The notes under the pieces were generated by a model. That model saw only the letters and a list, made by a program, of their open reading frames with translations. It did not search any database and was not told the origin of the DNA. From positions 33,150,668 to 33,214,667 of the forward strand of contig CP141145.1 of the NCBI GenBank assembly GCA_035235625.1: a DNA stretch of 64,000 bases, written 5' to 3'. The translations under genes and the position numbers were made by a program. This stretch comes from Saururus chinensis. Its lineage: Eukaryota > Streptophyta > Magnoliopsida > Piperales > Saururaceae. Each line of letters starts with the position of its first letter. Position 1 is the first letter of the stretch. This document shows positions 37,071 through 49,255 of the stretch, one piece after another.

Positions 37071-39916
37071 GTATGCGTTTGAGCATGTTATGATTATGTT
37101 ATGTTGACTGCTTCATGTTTGAGTTGCATGACGCATGTGATTATGAACTTATGGAGTTCACCGTTGGGATTTCCCCTACTTGGTATTTTCCTACTGAGTA
37201 TGAAAATACTCACCCTACTACTTTTAGCCCCGTTGTACGGGAGGTTTTGCAGGTTGTGCGGAGAGCTCCTGGAGATGGACGCTCGTTTCAGCGGTGGATT
37301 GATTCCCGTTGACTCAGGTATCTGCTTGACTCTCTGCAAGTTTATTTGTGCCACGATCTCCTGTATTGGGAGAGACGAGACATCATGATGTTTATTCTGG
37401 ACTTTCATTTAGATGAGTCTGTGGACTGTTATGGGACTTGTACTCAGGGATGCCTGGGAGAGTGATTTGTATTTAAAAGTCTATGATCATAGCAAATTTA
37501 TTCGTACGTGTGTTTTTGAGTAGCGCCTGAGGATATTTGATTTGGCAGTACGATGTTTAACCGTATGATGTTTTAAATTATAAAATGTTTATACAAGTTT
37601 TGATTTTATCGTTTTGACTCCGATTTATGGAAAAAAAAATTTCTATGAGTTTTAAGAAAAAGGGATGAAAAATCTCGGGCGTTACAAAAGCATCGCACTG
37701 AGAGAGTTGTTGTGTCCCAAGGATTTTCAAGGATGCTGGAATTAATCTCGATAAAGTTAGATTAATTTCACTTGAAGCCAAGGATTTGGACGCACTAAGG
37801 TGGCCGGACACAAGGTTGTGCTACTAGAAATAGCAAAAGCGACCACATAATGGGGGCTGACTGATTGGGGATCGGCCAATGGTTGAAAACACATGTTGGC
37901 CACAACATTAAGATAGACTACGAACTATCTCTAGTTTGTTGAAGCCTCACAACATGGCGGAGGACTTGGTTGCATACTTACGGACATAAGGGAGATAGAG
38001 GAAGGCTTTAATAGCCATATTGCCTAACGGTGGAGTCGTTCCATAAACACAAGTTGATGCACTAAGGCCCGACATAGGTGGCTGACAAAGGCAGCGTCAT
38101 TTCTAAACGCTTACCCACAATCAAATCATTATACAGACAATTGTGCATCAAGTACAACTTATGGTGGAGGTTATGGGCACAACATTAGTCGAGCTTTCGA
38201 TGGATAGAGTCTAATAGTTAACAATGTTACTTTCCCTTGGAAGGATATGAATTTGGGGACTCTTTCCTCACAAATTCTGGGTTGTGCATAACAGGAAGTG
38301 TAGGTGCAAAGCTAGAATTGGGCCCGAAGTGCTAGCCCCTTGCTGTCACTGGGCTGAAGCAGAGCTCTCATCGGTCGAACATGTGGTCCATATCCACGCA
38401 ATATCAAGCTAGACAAGTTGGGTTGGGTTGGAGTGGGCCCCATCAGCAGCAATTAGAGTCATTTCCTAAAGTTTAGGGGAGTCTGGTGTGTGCAGAAGAC
38501 GTACAGAGGAGGTCAGGGGCGGCAACACCCCGTATCGTTATTGGGTCAAGCTGGCATCACGGTTGTCCCCTAGTCGATGCCAGTTGCAATAGAACCGCCG
38601 ATCAAAGAATTGAAAAGACCCAATTTAGCTGAATTGACAGTGTGCCAAGATGGGACGGCAAACACACATCGTTGGGTCACGACGGCCAAACGGGACAAGG
38701 ATAGACCTACGAGAAGATGGAGCCTAATAGTCGCCGGATTGTGGCATGTCAAATTGAAGTCGATGCAATGATATTTGACGTTTGACGGCGGAGAATGGAC
38801 GCCACTAGGGAAAAAGGCAAAACTTTCTTTTTCACAGGTCAATCGGTCGAGCAAAACGGGACCAATTGTGGTAAGGGAGGTTGGACCTCGGCGTCGGCTC
38901 GAGGTGGCATATTGAATGTGGATCGCTGGTTTGCGAACGACAACAAAACATAAGGCAGAAGACCACGGGGGAATTTCTATTCGGGATGAAATTGGGCAAA
39001 GGGGTTAGGGAGGCGGTGGTTGGGGCAACTGCCATGCTGGGGGAGGGCCAAAGGCCATTCGGCGGCGGCCGGCCACTAGTGCCATGGCTTGCGGCCATAA
39101 CAAACAGACGAAAACATAACAAAATGGGGGAAATTTCTGTCTAGATTGGAAAATAGGAGGGGTCACAGTCCGGGGAGGCGACGGTTCGGCCACAAGGTGG
39201 TGGCCTTGTCATCGCCGGATCGGAAGAGAGCCAGAGGCTCGGTGGCGGTGGCCGGCAACCAACGGCACAGCCACAAGTCGTAACATATAGAAAATCGAAA
39301 AACAGAGTCATAAATGTTTTTACCTCACAGTGGCAAAGCGTGGGCGGGGAGGCCGGGACGGTGGTGGTCGGAGGTCGCTCTGGCTGGGGCGGAATTGTGG
39401 CGGTGGGTTGGCGGCGGTAGCAAATCGGGGCGAAAGTCAAGATCTGGCGTCTCTGTTGTGCTGAAACAGAAAAGAGGAGAGAGCGGTAGCGGCCGGCGGG
39501 ACTAGGCCAAGGAGGTGGCGGCGGCAGCGCCAGGCCATGGCCGGCCGGGCAAAAGCTGGCGGCTATGGCAATTCCCACCTCAGAAATGGAAGGGTGTTGC
39601 CCTTCCACTGTTCCGCCAACGGGTCGGCACACCGTGCCCGATCCTTTCTTTTTATATTTTTTATTATTTTTTTCAGTTTCCGTTCTCCTTTGCGTTGCGC
39701 CCTTTTTCTCTCCCGTTTTCACGCCGAAAATTTTCTGTGTTGCATCGAGGCCCATGACCTGCGATTATACACCACTCTCGACACTTACAATCACGAATAT
39801 TACAAATACGAATACGATAAGGCATCAAATTTTTTTATCAAAAATACAAACAAAAACTATAAAACATTGTATAAATATAAAAATAATAATAAAAAAATCA
39901 GAGATATCACAAAAGG

Positions 39917-41270
39917 TTAAGAGGTACTAGGAAAAAAATTATAATAACGCACCTCTTGCCTTTATCTTCGATAAAAAATAATGATGACATGTATAATCAC
40001 ATTTGCAAAAATGTTTTGCTTCTTATAGAGGAAGAAACTTGGGTTTCTCTATTTAATACTAGAGTTAAAAGGCAACAAACCATTCTAAAAAAAAGCACAC
40101 ATATATTGAACCAGAAAAGCGGAGACGTCAGTACGTTCAAATGAAGAACTGCTTTGCTTTGCCATAGGTGATGTAAAATGAATTCATGGTTAAATAATTT
40201 GCGGTGAGGTAAAATATTACAAATTAATATTGTAATATATTTAAAAAAAAATTTATCTTTGGCCCTTTCAAAAAGAAGGAATAAAATATAAATCTAAAAA
40301 ATAAATTTGAGAAAAAATTGGGTTTACTTGCATACCGGATTTGAGCAGACTCAAATAGGATTAAAGTTTAAATTTTTAACCTAATTTATAAATATGTAAC
40401 CCAACTCAATTTAAGTGCAAGTCAATCCGACTCGACCGTAGTCATATAATTCATTTACTAAACTTTGGGGCTTGTCTCTTTAGAACTCAAGAATACAAGT
40501 GTACGAGCTTATAGAATAGATTCTATTCAAAGTAACGTTGGGGTGAGATGGGCTTCGCCTTCTGGCTTTTCACCTACAAATTCAACCGGTAATTTGTAAT
40601 GTAGGACTAATTTGTCTTTCTACCAAATGCGTCCCCTTATAACCCTTAGGAAGCCAGTCTTAGATTGCGAGAAAGATATTCCTCATGTCCTACATAAAAC
40701 TATTTATGTGGGACTCATATAACTACTTAAAAAGGCCCCCATCAAAACTAAAATACAGAAAATGCGTTCCTTCTTACCATTTCTGCCCCATAAGGTGCTA
40801 CTGACCATGGCAGATCTATAATTATGCAAGCTCTTGTTATATTTATGTCAATAAATTTGTAGCATTTCTTATATCCTTTTTGCAACGTGCTGATTTATCT
40901 ATTAATGCTCCATATTTTACATATGTACCTTTTATGCTAATGTTTGGTGATGGCATTTTTCTTTGACCTTTTCTAATTTTTAAATTATTTTTTAATTGAA
41001 AAACTAGCCAGAGCAGCTCACCCTATACTACATACCTTTTATGCTAATGTTTGGTGATGATAGTTTTTTTTAACCTTTTTCTATTTTTAAACTATTGTCT
41101 AGTGCGTTACAGCTTCTTGACTATTAGATAAATAAAAAATGTCTAGTCAGAAAATCTCTAGTTTGGTGATGTCATTTTCTATTAAATCAAGTTAACTATT
41201 GGTTTAATCAAATGCCGATCATATTGTTTATCATTCTTTATTAGGAAATTATATTTATATAATCATTTTC
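39917..41270. other. Intergenic sequence with small repeats
   Basis: No gene is visible. A block at about 40470-40640 (from 'ggggcttgtctctttagaac') is about 80% similar by eye to 42301-42450. A unit of about 105 bp beginning 'cataccttttatgctaatg' occurs at about 40922 and again, shorter, at about 41032-41095. Confidence 0.45.
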
Positions 41271-41384
41271 TCTACATCATAAGCCTTACGCCATCTTTAA
41301 TTTGATAGAGAAAATAAGTCCTACTTTCACAATATAAGATTCACTTTTTTCTCTCCAAAATAGTGTAAGGCTTATAGGTGTAGA
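41271..41384. mobile_element. Candidate short MITE with 20-bp inverted ends
   Basis: The 114-bp segment begins TCTACATCATAAGCCTTAC and ends GTAAGGCTTATAGGTGTAGA, an imperfect inverted repeat of about 20 bp with an AT-rich middle. No clear target duplication is seen, so superfamily is undetermined. Confidence 0.5.
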
Positions 41385-43160
41385 GTGTAGTGATGTAGGA
41401 ATATCACTATCCTTCTTCTTGGTCGAATACTTTCTTTATTTCTTAAGAAAGCTTAGTATTCTTTATTTCTTAAGAAAAGCTTTGAAAGGACAAGTAGTAC
41501 ACATCTACAAAGATGGAAATGAAACTAGAGGTCCATCTAACACCAATTACTTCCTGAAACATTTTTACTGGTCGATTTGATGGAATCATGAGATCTCATG
41601 TGTAGAAGGAGACTAAGTCACTGCAGAGTTAGCTTGCGAATTTTGCTGTAAATAAAATTTCCCGTTCATCATCATCATATGCCGAAGTAATGCAGTTTGA
41701 TTAGGAAACTCCATATTGTTTTTTTAATCGAGACAACTAATATGAGATGCAAGAGGTAACAGTGTCATAACTCGGAATTTCTCCGATAACCACCTTGTAC
41801 ATCACAAATGCATAAGATTTTTCTGAGTGGAACGCATAGTGCATTAGATCAAACACCTGGTATGTCATCATCAGTGTCTCGTAGCAGCACAGATTCTGCA
41901 AAATTGCAATCACCGTATGATTGTACATGCATCCCAAGGCCCAAGTATAACAATAGGTTGAGCCACATCACATATCTAAAACATGAAGCGAGTGAAAATC
42001 AAAAAAGTTTTTCTTGATAAACGCAGTGGTAATACTAATCATAAGCAACATAGTTCACTCCACGTCTCCATCCTGTTCCTGCAATTTTTAGAATATTAGT
42101 CGAAAAAGAGAAGATTTGGGGGTTAAAAAGGGTGGTTATTTGGAGGGAAGTCTGTCAGACCACCATGCGGCCATCCTAGGCAAGACGAAACTGGCTAGGA
42201 ACGATCCTCTACGGCTCATAATCCAGAGCCAAAGGGCCAGGGATCCCCGCCCATTAATCACGCTCTGGTCGCATGGTCATTTATTCATCCACCAGACTTT
42301 GGGGCCTGTCTCCTTAGAACTTAAGGATTCAGGTGTACGAGCCTATAGAACAGATCCTGTTCAAGTAAGGTCGTGCTACAATGTGCTTCGGCTGTTGGTT
42401 TTGTACTTGTATACTTATGTTGTTGTGTGAGATGTGGGACTAATGTGCTGCAGTAATCGCTTAAACAAGATATATCCTCCTCTTTGTTTGACCAATTCAG
42501 CTGGTCCAGCTCCAGCGTCAAATGGGACCAATTACAAGACAGATATTGAAAGTGGGAATTAATTTTGGCTTCATGATGCCTTTGGGTATTAGGTTTACAG
42601 AATATGATGCTATTCTTAATTGTCTTTTTGAAGTGGAAATGACACCATTTTATTGTTTTGGGCATGATTTTAGGTAATAAAAAATTTATTTAGGCAGAAC
42701 AATGTTAGTTGTCTCTTGTTTCTCCATCCCATATTAAGGCTTATATTTATTTTTTCTAAATGAACAAATATGCGTTCATAAGAAATGTTTTGGCATACGT
42801 TTCATCTGGGTGCCGGTTTTACACAACACGAAGTCCTACCCAAAAAGAGAATTCATTAACGGAAACAAATTTGGATGGAGCAATCAAATAGAACTTTGCA
42901 ACTTACATTATGAGTACATGTAGCCTAAGTTGTTTAATCCGTATTGAAGCCTAAGATACTCTTCCACTAAGCATCAAATCTTACATCACGAGTACATGTA
43001 GCAATGAAGCTAAGTTGCATAGACAAATAGATAGTGAGGCACTTTAAGAGACCAAATAACTAAAGACCTGGCCCATAACCCGACTAATAAATGTGTTAGG
43101 GTTTTAGACCCGTTTATTACATGGATCAGATTTGGTATGCGAGCTTGCACCTATAAGTAC
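41385..43160. other. Intergenic sequence; second copy of the 23.5-24.1 kb repeat
   Basis: Blocks at 41826-42280 match blocks at about 23505-24040 (see that entry), and 42301-42450 matches 40470-40640. The repeated sequence contains no recognisable domain. A 66-residue minus-strand open frame at 41737-41937 overlaps one block but is broken in the other copy. Confidence 0.4.
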
Positions 43161-43167
43161 TCCAATA

Positions 43168-43226
43168 CTCCATCCATCCAATATTAAGTGATATAAATAT
43201 TTTTTAAAATCACTTAATGTAGGGAG
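43168..43226. mobile_element. Very short Stowaway-like MITE (59 bp)
   Basis: The sequence runs from CTCCATCC to GTAGGGAG between TA dinucleotides (43166-43167 and 43227-43228). Its arms ATTAAGTGAT and ATCACTTAAT can pair, so it is almost all stem. It may be a deletion product of a normal Stowaway element. Confidence 0.55.
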
Positions 43227-43264
43227 TATTATAAGGCTGCTCTAGTGAAATTTGGGATGACATG

Positions 43265-43482
43265 CTCTTTCCGTCCTTAAGTGCCCCATTTGAACCAATT
43301 TGTCATTAAATAAATGTCTCTTTTACTTAGTTGGGAACTACTTTTTCCTCTCTTATGTATATTTTTCCTATAATACTCTCTATCACCCTTTTTTTGTCAA
43401 CGTAAAAAGGGTAATTTTGAAAAATTTTGAGTAGTTAAAATATTTGACTTTTTCAAAATGGGATACTTATTTTAGGACAGAA
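43265..43482. mobile_element. Diverged Stowaway-like MITE
   Basis: The left end reads CTCTTTCCGTCCTTAAG and the right end reads TTATTTTAGGACAGAA, a partly conserved inverted pair of the CTCCCTCCGTCC type. The body is AT-rich. The TA flanks are not clear, so the borders are approximate. Confidence 0.5.
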
Positions 43483-43714
43483 TAATAAACTAGCTGATGG
43501 AGAGAGGAGAGATGAGCTGGTGAGGGAGGGAATAAATAGAAAAGCATGGCGAAGAGGAGGGGGGCCGAGGAAGGTTTCGCTTTGACTCCAATGGTGCGCA
43601 ATTATAATAGCAGACATATATAGACTATAAGCACTGGACGCATGCGAGTTCATCAGATCCCATTCAATCAAATACTCAGGAATACAAATCTTTCCAGTTC
43701 AAGCAGATCGAGCC

Positions 43715-43800
43715 TAGTTGCACTGGTTGGATCTCTCCAGATTGTGGGAGAGACCCCATGATCAAATCCCATTGCCGTAACTGTGTGAGTGGGGGTGCAC
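43715..43800 (+). repeat. Possible tRNA-derived SINE remnant
   Basis: Around 43710-43735 'gagcctagttgcactggttg' resembles a pol III A box. About 30 bp further on, 'gatcaaatccc' resembles a B box (GGTTCGAATCC). It is followed by 'gtgtgagtgggggtgcacga', a phrase found in plant SINEs as I remember them. No clear tail or target duplication was found, so this is tentative. Confidence 0.4.
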
Positions 43801-44104
43801 GAGTCTCACATATTACAAAACAAATTTCCAAAGGAAGAAAAAGATAGGGGAAGAGAAAGAGAGGAGGGCAAAGAGGTACAGGACTACTGCTGGCACAGCC
43901 TCAAAACCAGGGATAATTCACATAATGGAATCATCATATTTATACATGTTGCCAGGGCCGACCTGGCGTCTTACAAATTAATAACAAATAAAAATATAGG
44001 GACCATTCACTCTGCCCCTCTCAAAAAAAGCTAGCGATATCCTAGAATACAAACTCCTTAATGCCCTTCATGCCCAAAGAGGGCACAGAATTTTAGAAGA
44101 ATCC

Positions 44105-47100
44105 TCACATGATGGTGCAGTTGCATTTAGACTCTAGTTTCGGAGGCTTCATGCTATCAGGTTTGTGTGAGACTGCCACATCTTGGGCAAGAGTCTCCTG
44201 ACTCTGCACATCATTCTCTGTTTTTTGTGACGGAGGCTTGACAGCTGAATCCGTCCGCTTGTGCCGAGCCTTTGCAGCTTTTGGTCTGCGGTGGCTGTCT
44301 GAATCCTTCATGCTGGATCTAGCAAATAAGCTAGCAGGAGTCTGTCGATAAACATCAAGAGGGATAAGAGGCCTCTCCTTTTCTATCGCAATTGTTGCTG
44401 CTTCATAGGCTAAATCATGAACAATAGAACTGCAAAAGAGTATCGTGTCCGTAGCTTCTTCTAGTGTCAAGCTTCTAGCTTTATGTCCTCGGACACCTTC
44501 TATTGTTACCATGGCCTCTTCTGTCAGAAGCAAAGAAGAAAATATTAGATAACTGCCAAGCTACCTCCCACAGTACTGGATGTATAAGAACCAAGAGGAG
44601 TAACTTCTACAGAATAAGCTTTTAATACAATCTTATCATAGTCCTACAATCACCACAGGACCAGTAGATTACTTGACATTAGCATCGATTAAGAACAGCA
44701 GAACTGGAAAAAGGGAAAGTATTATAGGATCTCTCTTTTGATGTTTAATAGGAGGTAATAATTAAAAGAGAAATGCATGAGAACTAGCAACAGTCAAAGA
44801 TGGTTACTTGCAATAACATTTTCCCAAGCGCACAACACAGAGCCTGTGCACGATGTTAGAACAACAATCATATAGTTATAGAAGCAATTTTATTGATTCA
44901 CATTGTGAAGTTCAAAAACTATGACTACCTTCAATTCCGAATGAATAAATCACCAATGAGTTCACCCCTAACTGAACTGTTATTGTTAATCAAGATTTAA
45001 TTAATCACTAAACTTATAAATTTTTTATTAATGTCCAGTGAAATGACCATAATATATATTGAGAAAACACATTTATACAATTAGGCAAACAAAGAGTTAG
45101 CTGGATGAAAGAGAGTAAAACGTTGTCAAAATACATTACACAATCAAAATTGGAGTCAGTAGCAGCATATATTAGATCAAATGTCCATTAAAAATTAAAT
45201 ACATAAAGCACCACAAAAAAAAATACCGGACCATAAAAAAGAGAACGATGATCATTAAATAAACATCACAAACAAGAGTATCATCAAGCAAGTATGATTT
45301 ACCATTTAGATTATGAGATTGATTGATGATATCTGTTTCCAAAGCTGAGATTGATCCACCTTTCTCGGTTGTGGAAGACAGGGGCTCATCAGGTACACAA
45401 TCCATATGTTCTGAATGCTGAAATGACACATTATCAGGGTTTGAAGGTAAACCACCCTCTTCACGCACATCTTTGGGTTCCCCTGATACCATCACAACAT
45501 TGTTGCAAAGAGGATCGCCCCTATCAGTAAGACAATGGGCACTACAATGCATTGTGTCAGCTTCCTCAATCTTAGATCTTTCCATGCAGACATAAGGCTG
45601 ACTGTCATCTGAGATTTCTAAAGCATTTCTAAAATCAAAATCTTCATTATTAGCAATGCCTGCAACCAAAGAATCATTTAACTGGATATCTCGAGCAGGG
45701 GTTGATAAATCTGAAGCAGAAGAAACTACAATTCTTGGGAGATCAAATTCCTTTCCTTCCAGAACTTGATTCTCTTTAGGAACAAATCCTGCATCTTCTA
45801 CACCTTCAATTTCCATAGTTTTGGCAGAATAATCAATTCTACCCTCACTGATGCCCTCAGAATAAACAATAGCTCCATAACTATTATCAGAAAAACCGGA
45901 GACAGATGATCTGCTGCTCAGAAGCATTCTATTTATATCTTCTCTCATAATCTCCATGTCAACATTCTTGCCACCTAACTGCCGTTGTGCATGGGAGCTC
46001 AAATCAACGGATGAAGAAGCAGAAGCACTACCTTCCACACTGTAATTTCTTACAGAATTTAAGTTGTCCCTCATATAAGACAAATTGTCACAACTAATGG
46101 TTGAGGCAGTAAATGCTCTACCCTGAACTACTGGCCATTTGGTGCTATTTGACCTTTTAAGCAACACAGATATACCCAAACACTCAGCATTATCAGCTTT
46201 GGAACTTAAAAGGCCATCAATATAGTGTAATTGCTGATTTACTTTAGCATAATCTGTTCCATTTGTATTGGATACTAGTGAGCCCACACGTTCAGGATCT
46301 AGCAAGCAGTGGTTGTCTTCCTTCAGATTGTCCAAAGATGGAACAATAATATCTTGTGCAACACTCGCCTCATTTTTAATGGACATAGCCAAGATACCAG
46401 TCTCCTCTGGTAATTCTGCTATTATAGAATCAGCATCCATTTCAACTGAATTATTTTCTTCTAAATGCATCCCACAAGTGACACCATCATGATTTATAGA
46501 TACAGGGGATGCTGGAGCTCCAGGCATCAATCCACTTTTCACGGAACAGTTTGGACAAAGATATGAGTCATCATTGATATGCTCTGCCGTTTGGAATTCA
46601 CTGTAACAAACAGAACAGTGTACTATCACACGACCAGAAGCAACTTCGGAAGGCTCACCACCAAGACGTGGAGAACATGTTTCAGCAGTAATTACTGCAG
46701 GCTGGTTGCTGCTTATTGCTTCACAATCCCTTGCCTCAGCTTGGCTTGAAGTGCTTTTTCCAAAATCTCCATGCTGCTCAGCCAGTTTACCATCTGCATC
46801 CATAATTCTTCCTTTTACCTCTTCTGCCCTATCCAGTACAAATATTTCTTCCTCCTGATTATCAGAATATGGTGTTTTCACCCATTCAGAATTTAAATCG
46901 TCCTGGTCATGTTCACTACCCTCGGTATCAAGAGCAATGCTCACACCCTGCTCAGAACTTGCATTACTACTAGTTGTGATTGAAGAGTTCCTAGAAATTA
47001 TTTGATAGTGGGTTGGGTTGACCTTCCCAGCATAAAATGTAGTGGATGGCACACTTGATAAAAGTGGCCGAAACATATTTTGTGGTCCTTTACGATTATC

Positions 47101-49255
47101 CTGCATAAGAAAAGGGAAATTTCAGACACATGCCAGATCACCATCATTATCAACACCTTATCTGATGGGGATGAATTTAAAAATATCATGCCCTTGCCTG
47201 CCTATGCAAGCACAAGGATGAAAATTCAAACACTTTGATCTACATTGAAATTTATCCTTAACAGCTTTTACATGACTCTTTCTGATATGCATTGTTAAAC
47301 CATAACCAGCCAAGTGCAAATAAAAACCAGAGACAATAAGCAAAATTAGTTACTTTATCGTACACACATATATTTTCACACATATCAACATGAAAAACTC
47401 TAATCTTACACACCAACTTTCCTATGTGATAACCTAAGGGTTGTGCATCCAACTAATCAGAGCTGTGCTTTAACATGCACACCCCACAGATCAAATTGCA
47501 CTGAAAATCATATTAATGACATAGGAAACTTCACATCAGTTAGCATGATTCATCATATATCTAAAAACCACCAGAATGAATTAGGAAGAATAAAAATACC
47601 ATTTGCCGAAGAGCATAATCAAATGACCGCTTTGGAGCAGAACCCACAGACAGAGTTCTAGATGGCTTCTTTGAAAGACTAATATTTCTGTTACTAGGGA
47701 AGGACCCAGTTTTCCTTGCTGTAGACTGCTGCGATATGGGTGCAGACTGCAAAGAGTCCATATCATCATCCCCAGAGGAAGCAATAGAACATTTACTGTT
47801 AGCGCTAAACCTGTCTCGATCATGACTATGAGATGAGCTTGCACTTCTAGAAGCGGTTGGTGACATAGATTGTCTCCGAAATTTGGAGTAAGATGCATCC
47901 CTCCCATTTCTTGATGCAGGAGACACACCCCGCACATGAGAAACTGGCCAATCTGATGAAGTTCGAAGATTTGGGGGAGGGTCTGAGGAGAAGCCAGGGA
48001 GAGTAGATTGCCAACTTTGAAGTTTAGGCGAAGCAGAATTACCACGAGTCGCTTTTCCAGGAGAGGCCCCGCTTCTTTTGGCTGAGGACGGAGTAGCATT
48101 CACACCGGTGCTCATTCTTCGAAGTGTGGGGGTAGATGACCTAGGAGTTGTTGTTGAGGGCTTATCTGGGGCAGATGATCTTTGAGAAGGAGAGTTTGAC
48201 CTTAAGACAGGGCCAGGACTAGTACGAGGGGCGGACGAAGGTCTTCCTCGAGACAGGTAACTGTTATTTGAAGATCGAGGGGATGGGCTTAACCGATGAG
48301 GACTTGCACTGCTTCTGCCACTCCTATAGCTCTTCTCCGTCTGGATATTTTCAAGAACATTAGCCAAGAAGAAGAGAAAAAAGAAACACTTTTATGATGA
48401 ATTACATAGGCAACAACAACATAATAATGGCTGAATGACATACCATGGACGTTCTGGATATATGAATGGGTTGACTCCGAGGTCTGCCTCGTTGAACTAA
48501 ATTAACAGGCTGTTTTTCATCCTCGTCATCCAATGAAGGGAATAGAGGAGTGTCAGGAGGAGTTAGAAGCCTACATACATACAAAAAAAAAGGTCATTTC
48601 GTTGGAGTAATTCTGAAACACTAAAAGTTTTTTTCTTGGATGAATGAAACTCTATATTTTGGTTAACTTGCATAAGAGACATATCAGATGTATGATGGTT
48701 AAAAGGATAGAAGCACAACAACATACCAATCATAGTCATTCTTATCGCCATCTGCATTAAATAGATCACTGCTCTCCCCTCTCACGGGAATGGAAACGCC
48801 AAGCTTTAAGTCTGAGAAGTACTTCAATTTGGTAGCTGAAAATGAAAATTCAACCCCTTACAACAAAGAAGACGCTATCCACTTTGGATTGGATACCAAC
48901 AGCTCTAAAAGAAATGCTTACTTGGTTTCCAAATAACACTTGACGCCCAATTATTGTAAGTGTTATACATGCTCAATATGAAATTAAAAGTCTTACCAGC
49001 GAACCTAAATTTCAATGTAATCAATCTTAAACAAATATGAAAAAGGAAAAGAAAATTTAGCAGCTTACAGAAGTCGTCGTCAATGTCACCCGACGAATGA
49101 AGCAAAAAATTTTCCTTTTCCCTATTCTGCATATCAGTGAAGAGGGCAAGATCATCACACTTATCCTTCAAATGCAGTCCACCGTCGAGGCTTCGCCCGC
49201 GCTTGTGATTTAATTCCCGGTAAGGAGAGAAGCGCAATGCCGGTGAAGGCGGCAT
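44105..49255 (-). CDS. Large Ser/Pro-rich protein with LLTPPDTPLFPSL motif and C-terminal CTIM, 6 exons
   Basis: Exons on the minus strand are 49069-49255, 48727-48835, 48444-48570, 47600-48340, 45303-47100 and 44105-44520. They total 3378 nt (1125 residues), in frame, with GT-AG introns. From the start MPPSPALRFSPYRELNHKRG the protein matches, from memory, the Arabidopsis At1g27850 type of unknown function. It has NDYDWLLTPPDTPLFPSLDD (residues about 91-110) and then a basic Ser/Pro/Arg-rich region (about 140-390), typical of microtubule- or RNA-associated disordered proteins; I do not assign a role. Exon 5 is acidic and holds CSVC...CPNC at about 550-573, a possible zinc ribbon. The last exon has a conserved-looking EEAMVTIEG...ATDTILFCSSIVHDLAYEA segment, a basic tail, and ends SKCNCTIM. 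CTIM fits a CaaX prenylation box. I chose the ATG at 49255; an upstream in-frame GTG is not needed. Confidence 0.9.

Larger units (their letters stand above)
32533..37686 (+). mobile_element. 5154-bp solo LTR, nested in an older copy of its own family
   Basis: It begins TGTAAGGTCCCTGATTTTTC and ends ATCTCGGGCGTTACA, with a perfect 5-bp duplication AAAGC (32528-32532 and 37687-37691). The ends are also imperfect inverted repeats of about 20 bp. The unit lacks any gag/pol domain or internal LTR pair, so I read it as a solo LTR of an unusually large kind. A GC-rich first third (32850-34450) is followed by a chain of tandem arrays. An ACTCACCC motif then leads to a TTTTGCAGG (about 37190-37250), a combination I associate with the sense-strand 3' part of some plant Gypsy LTRs; this sets the plus orientation and is an inference. 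Confidence 0.85.
30086..39911 (-). mobile_element. Older long solo LTR (about 4.7 kb), split by a younger relative
   Basis: On the plus strand the unit starts TGTCACGCC (30086) and ends ATATCACA (39911), flanked by AAAGG on both sides (30081-30085 and 39912-39916). A 5154-bp related unit plus a duplicated AAAGC is inserted at 32533-37691. Without it the length is about 4667 bp. The two outer parts join smoothly: the sequence across 32532/37692 aligns with the reverse complement of about 34360-34470 in the inserted unit, including the 'gagagagttgttgtgtccc' stretch. No gag or pol sequence is present. Orientation is inferred from alignment to the younger unit. Confidence 0.82.

Noticed and set aside
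39141..39755. 204-codon minus-strand ORF
   Set aside because: It is the same GC-rich part of the older LTR copy; no domain and no splice context.
43715..43800. Functional tRNA gene
   Set aside because: No acceptor stem or anticodon arm can be built; only loose A-box and B-box resemblance remains, so a SINE remnant is the most I can support.
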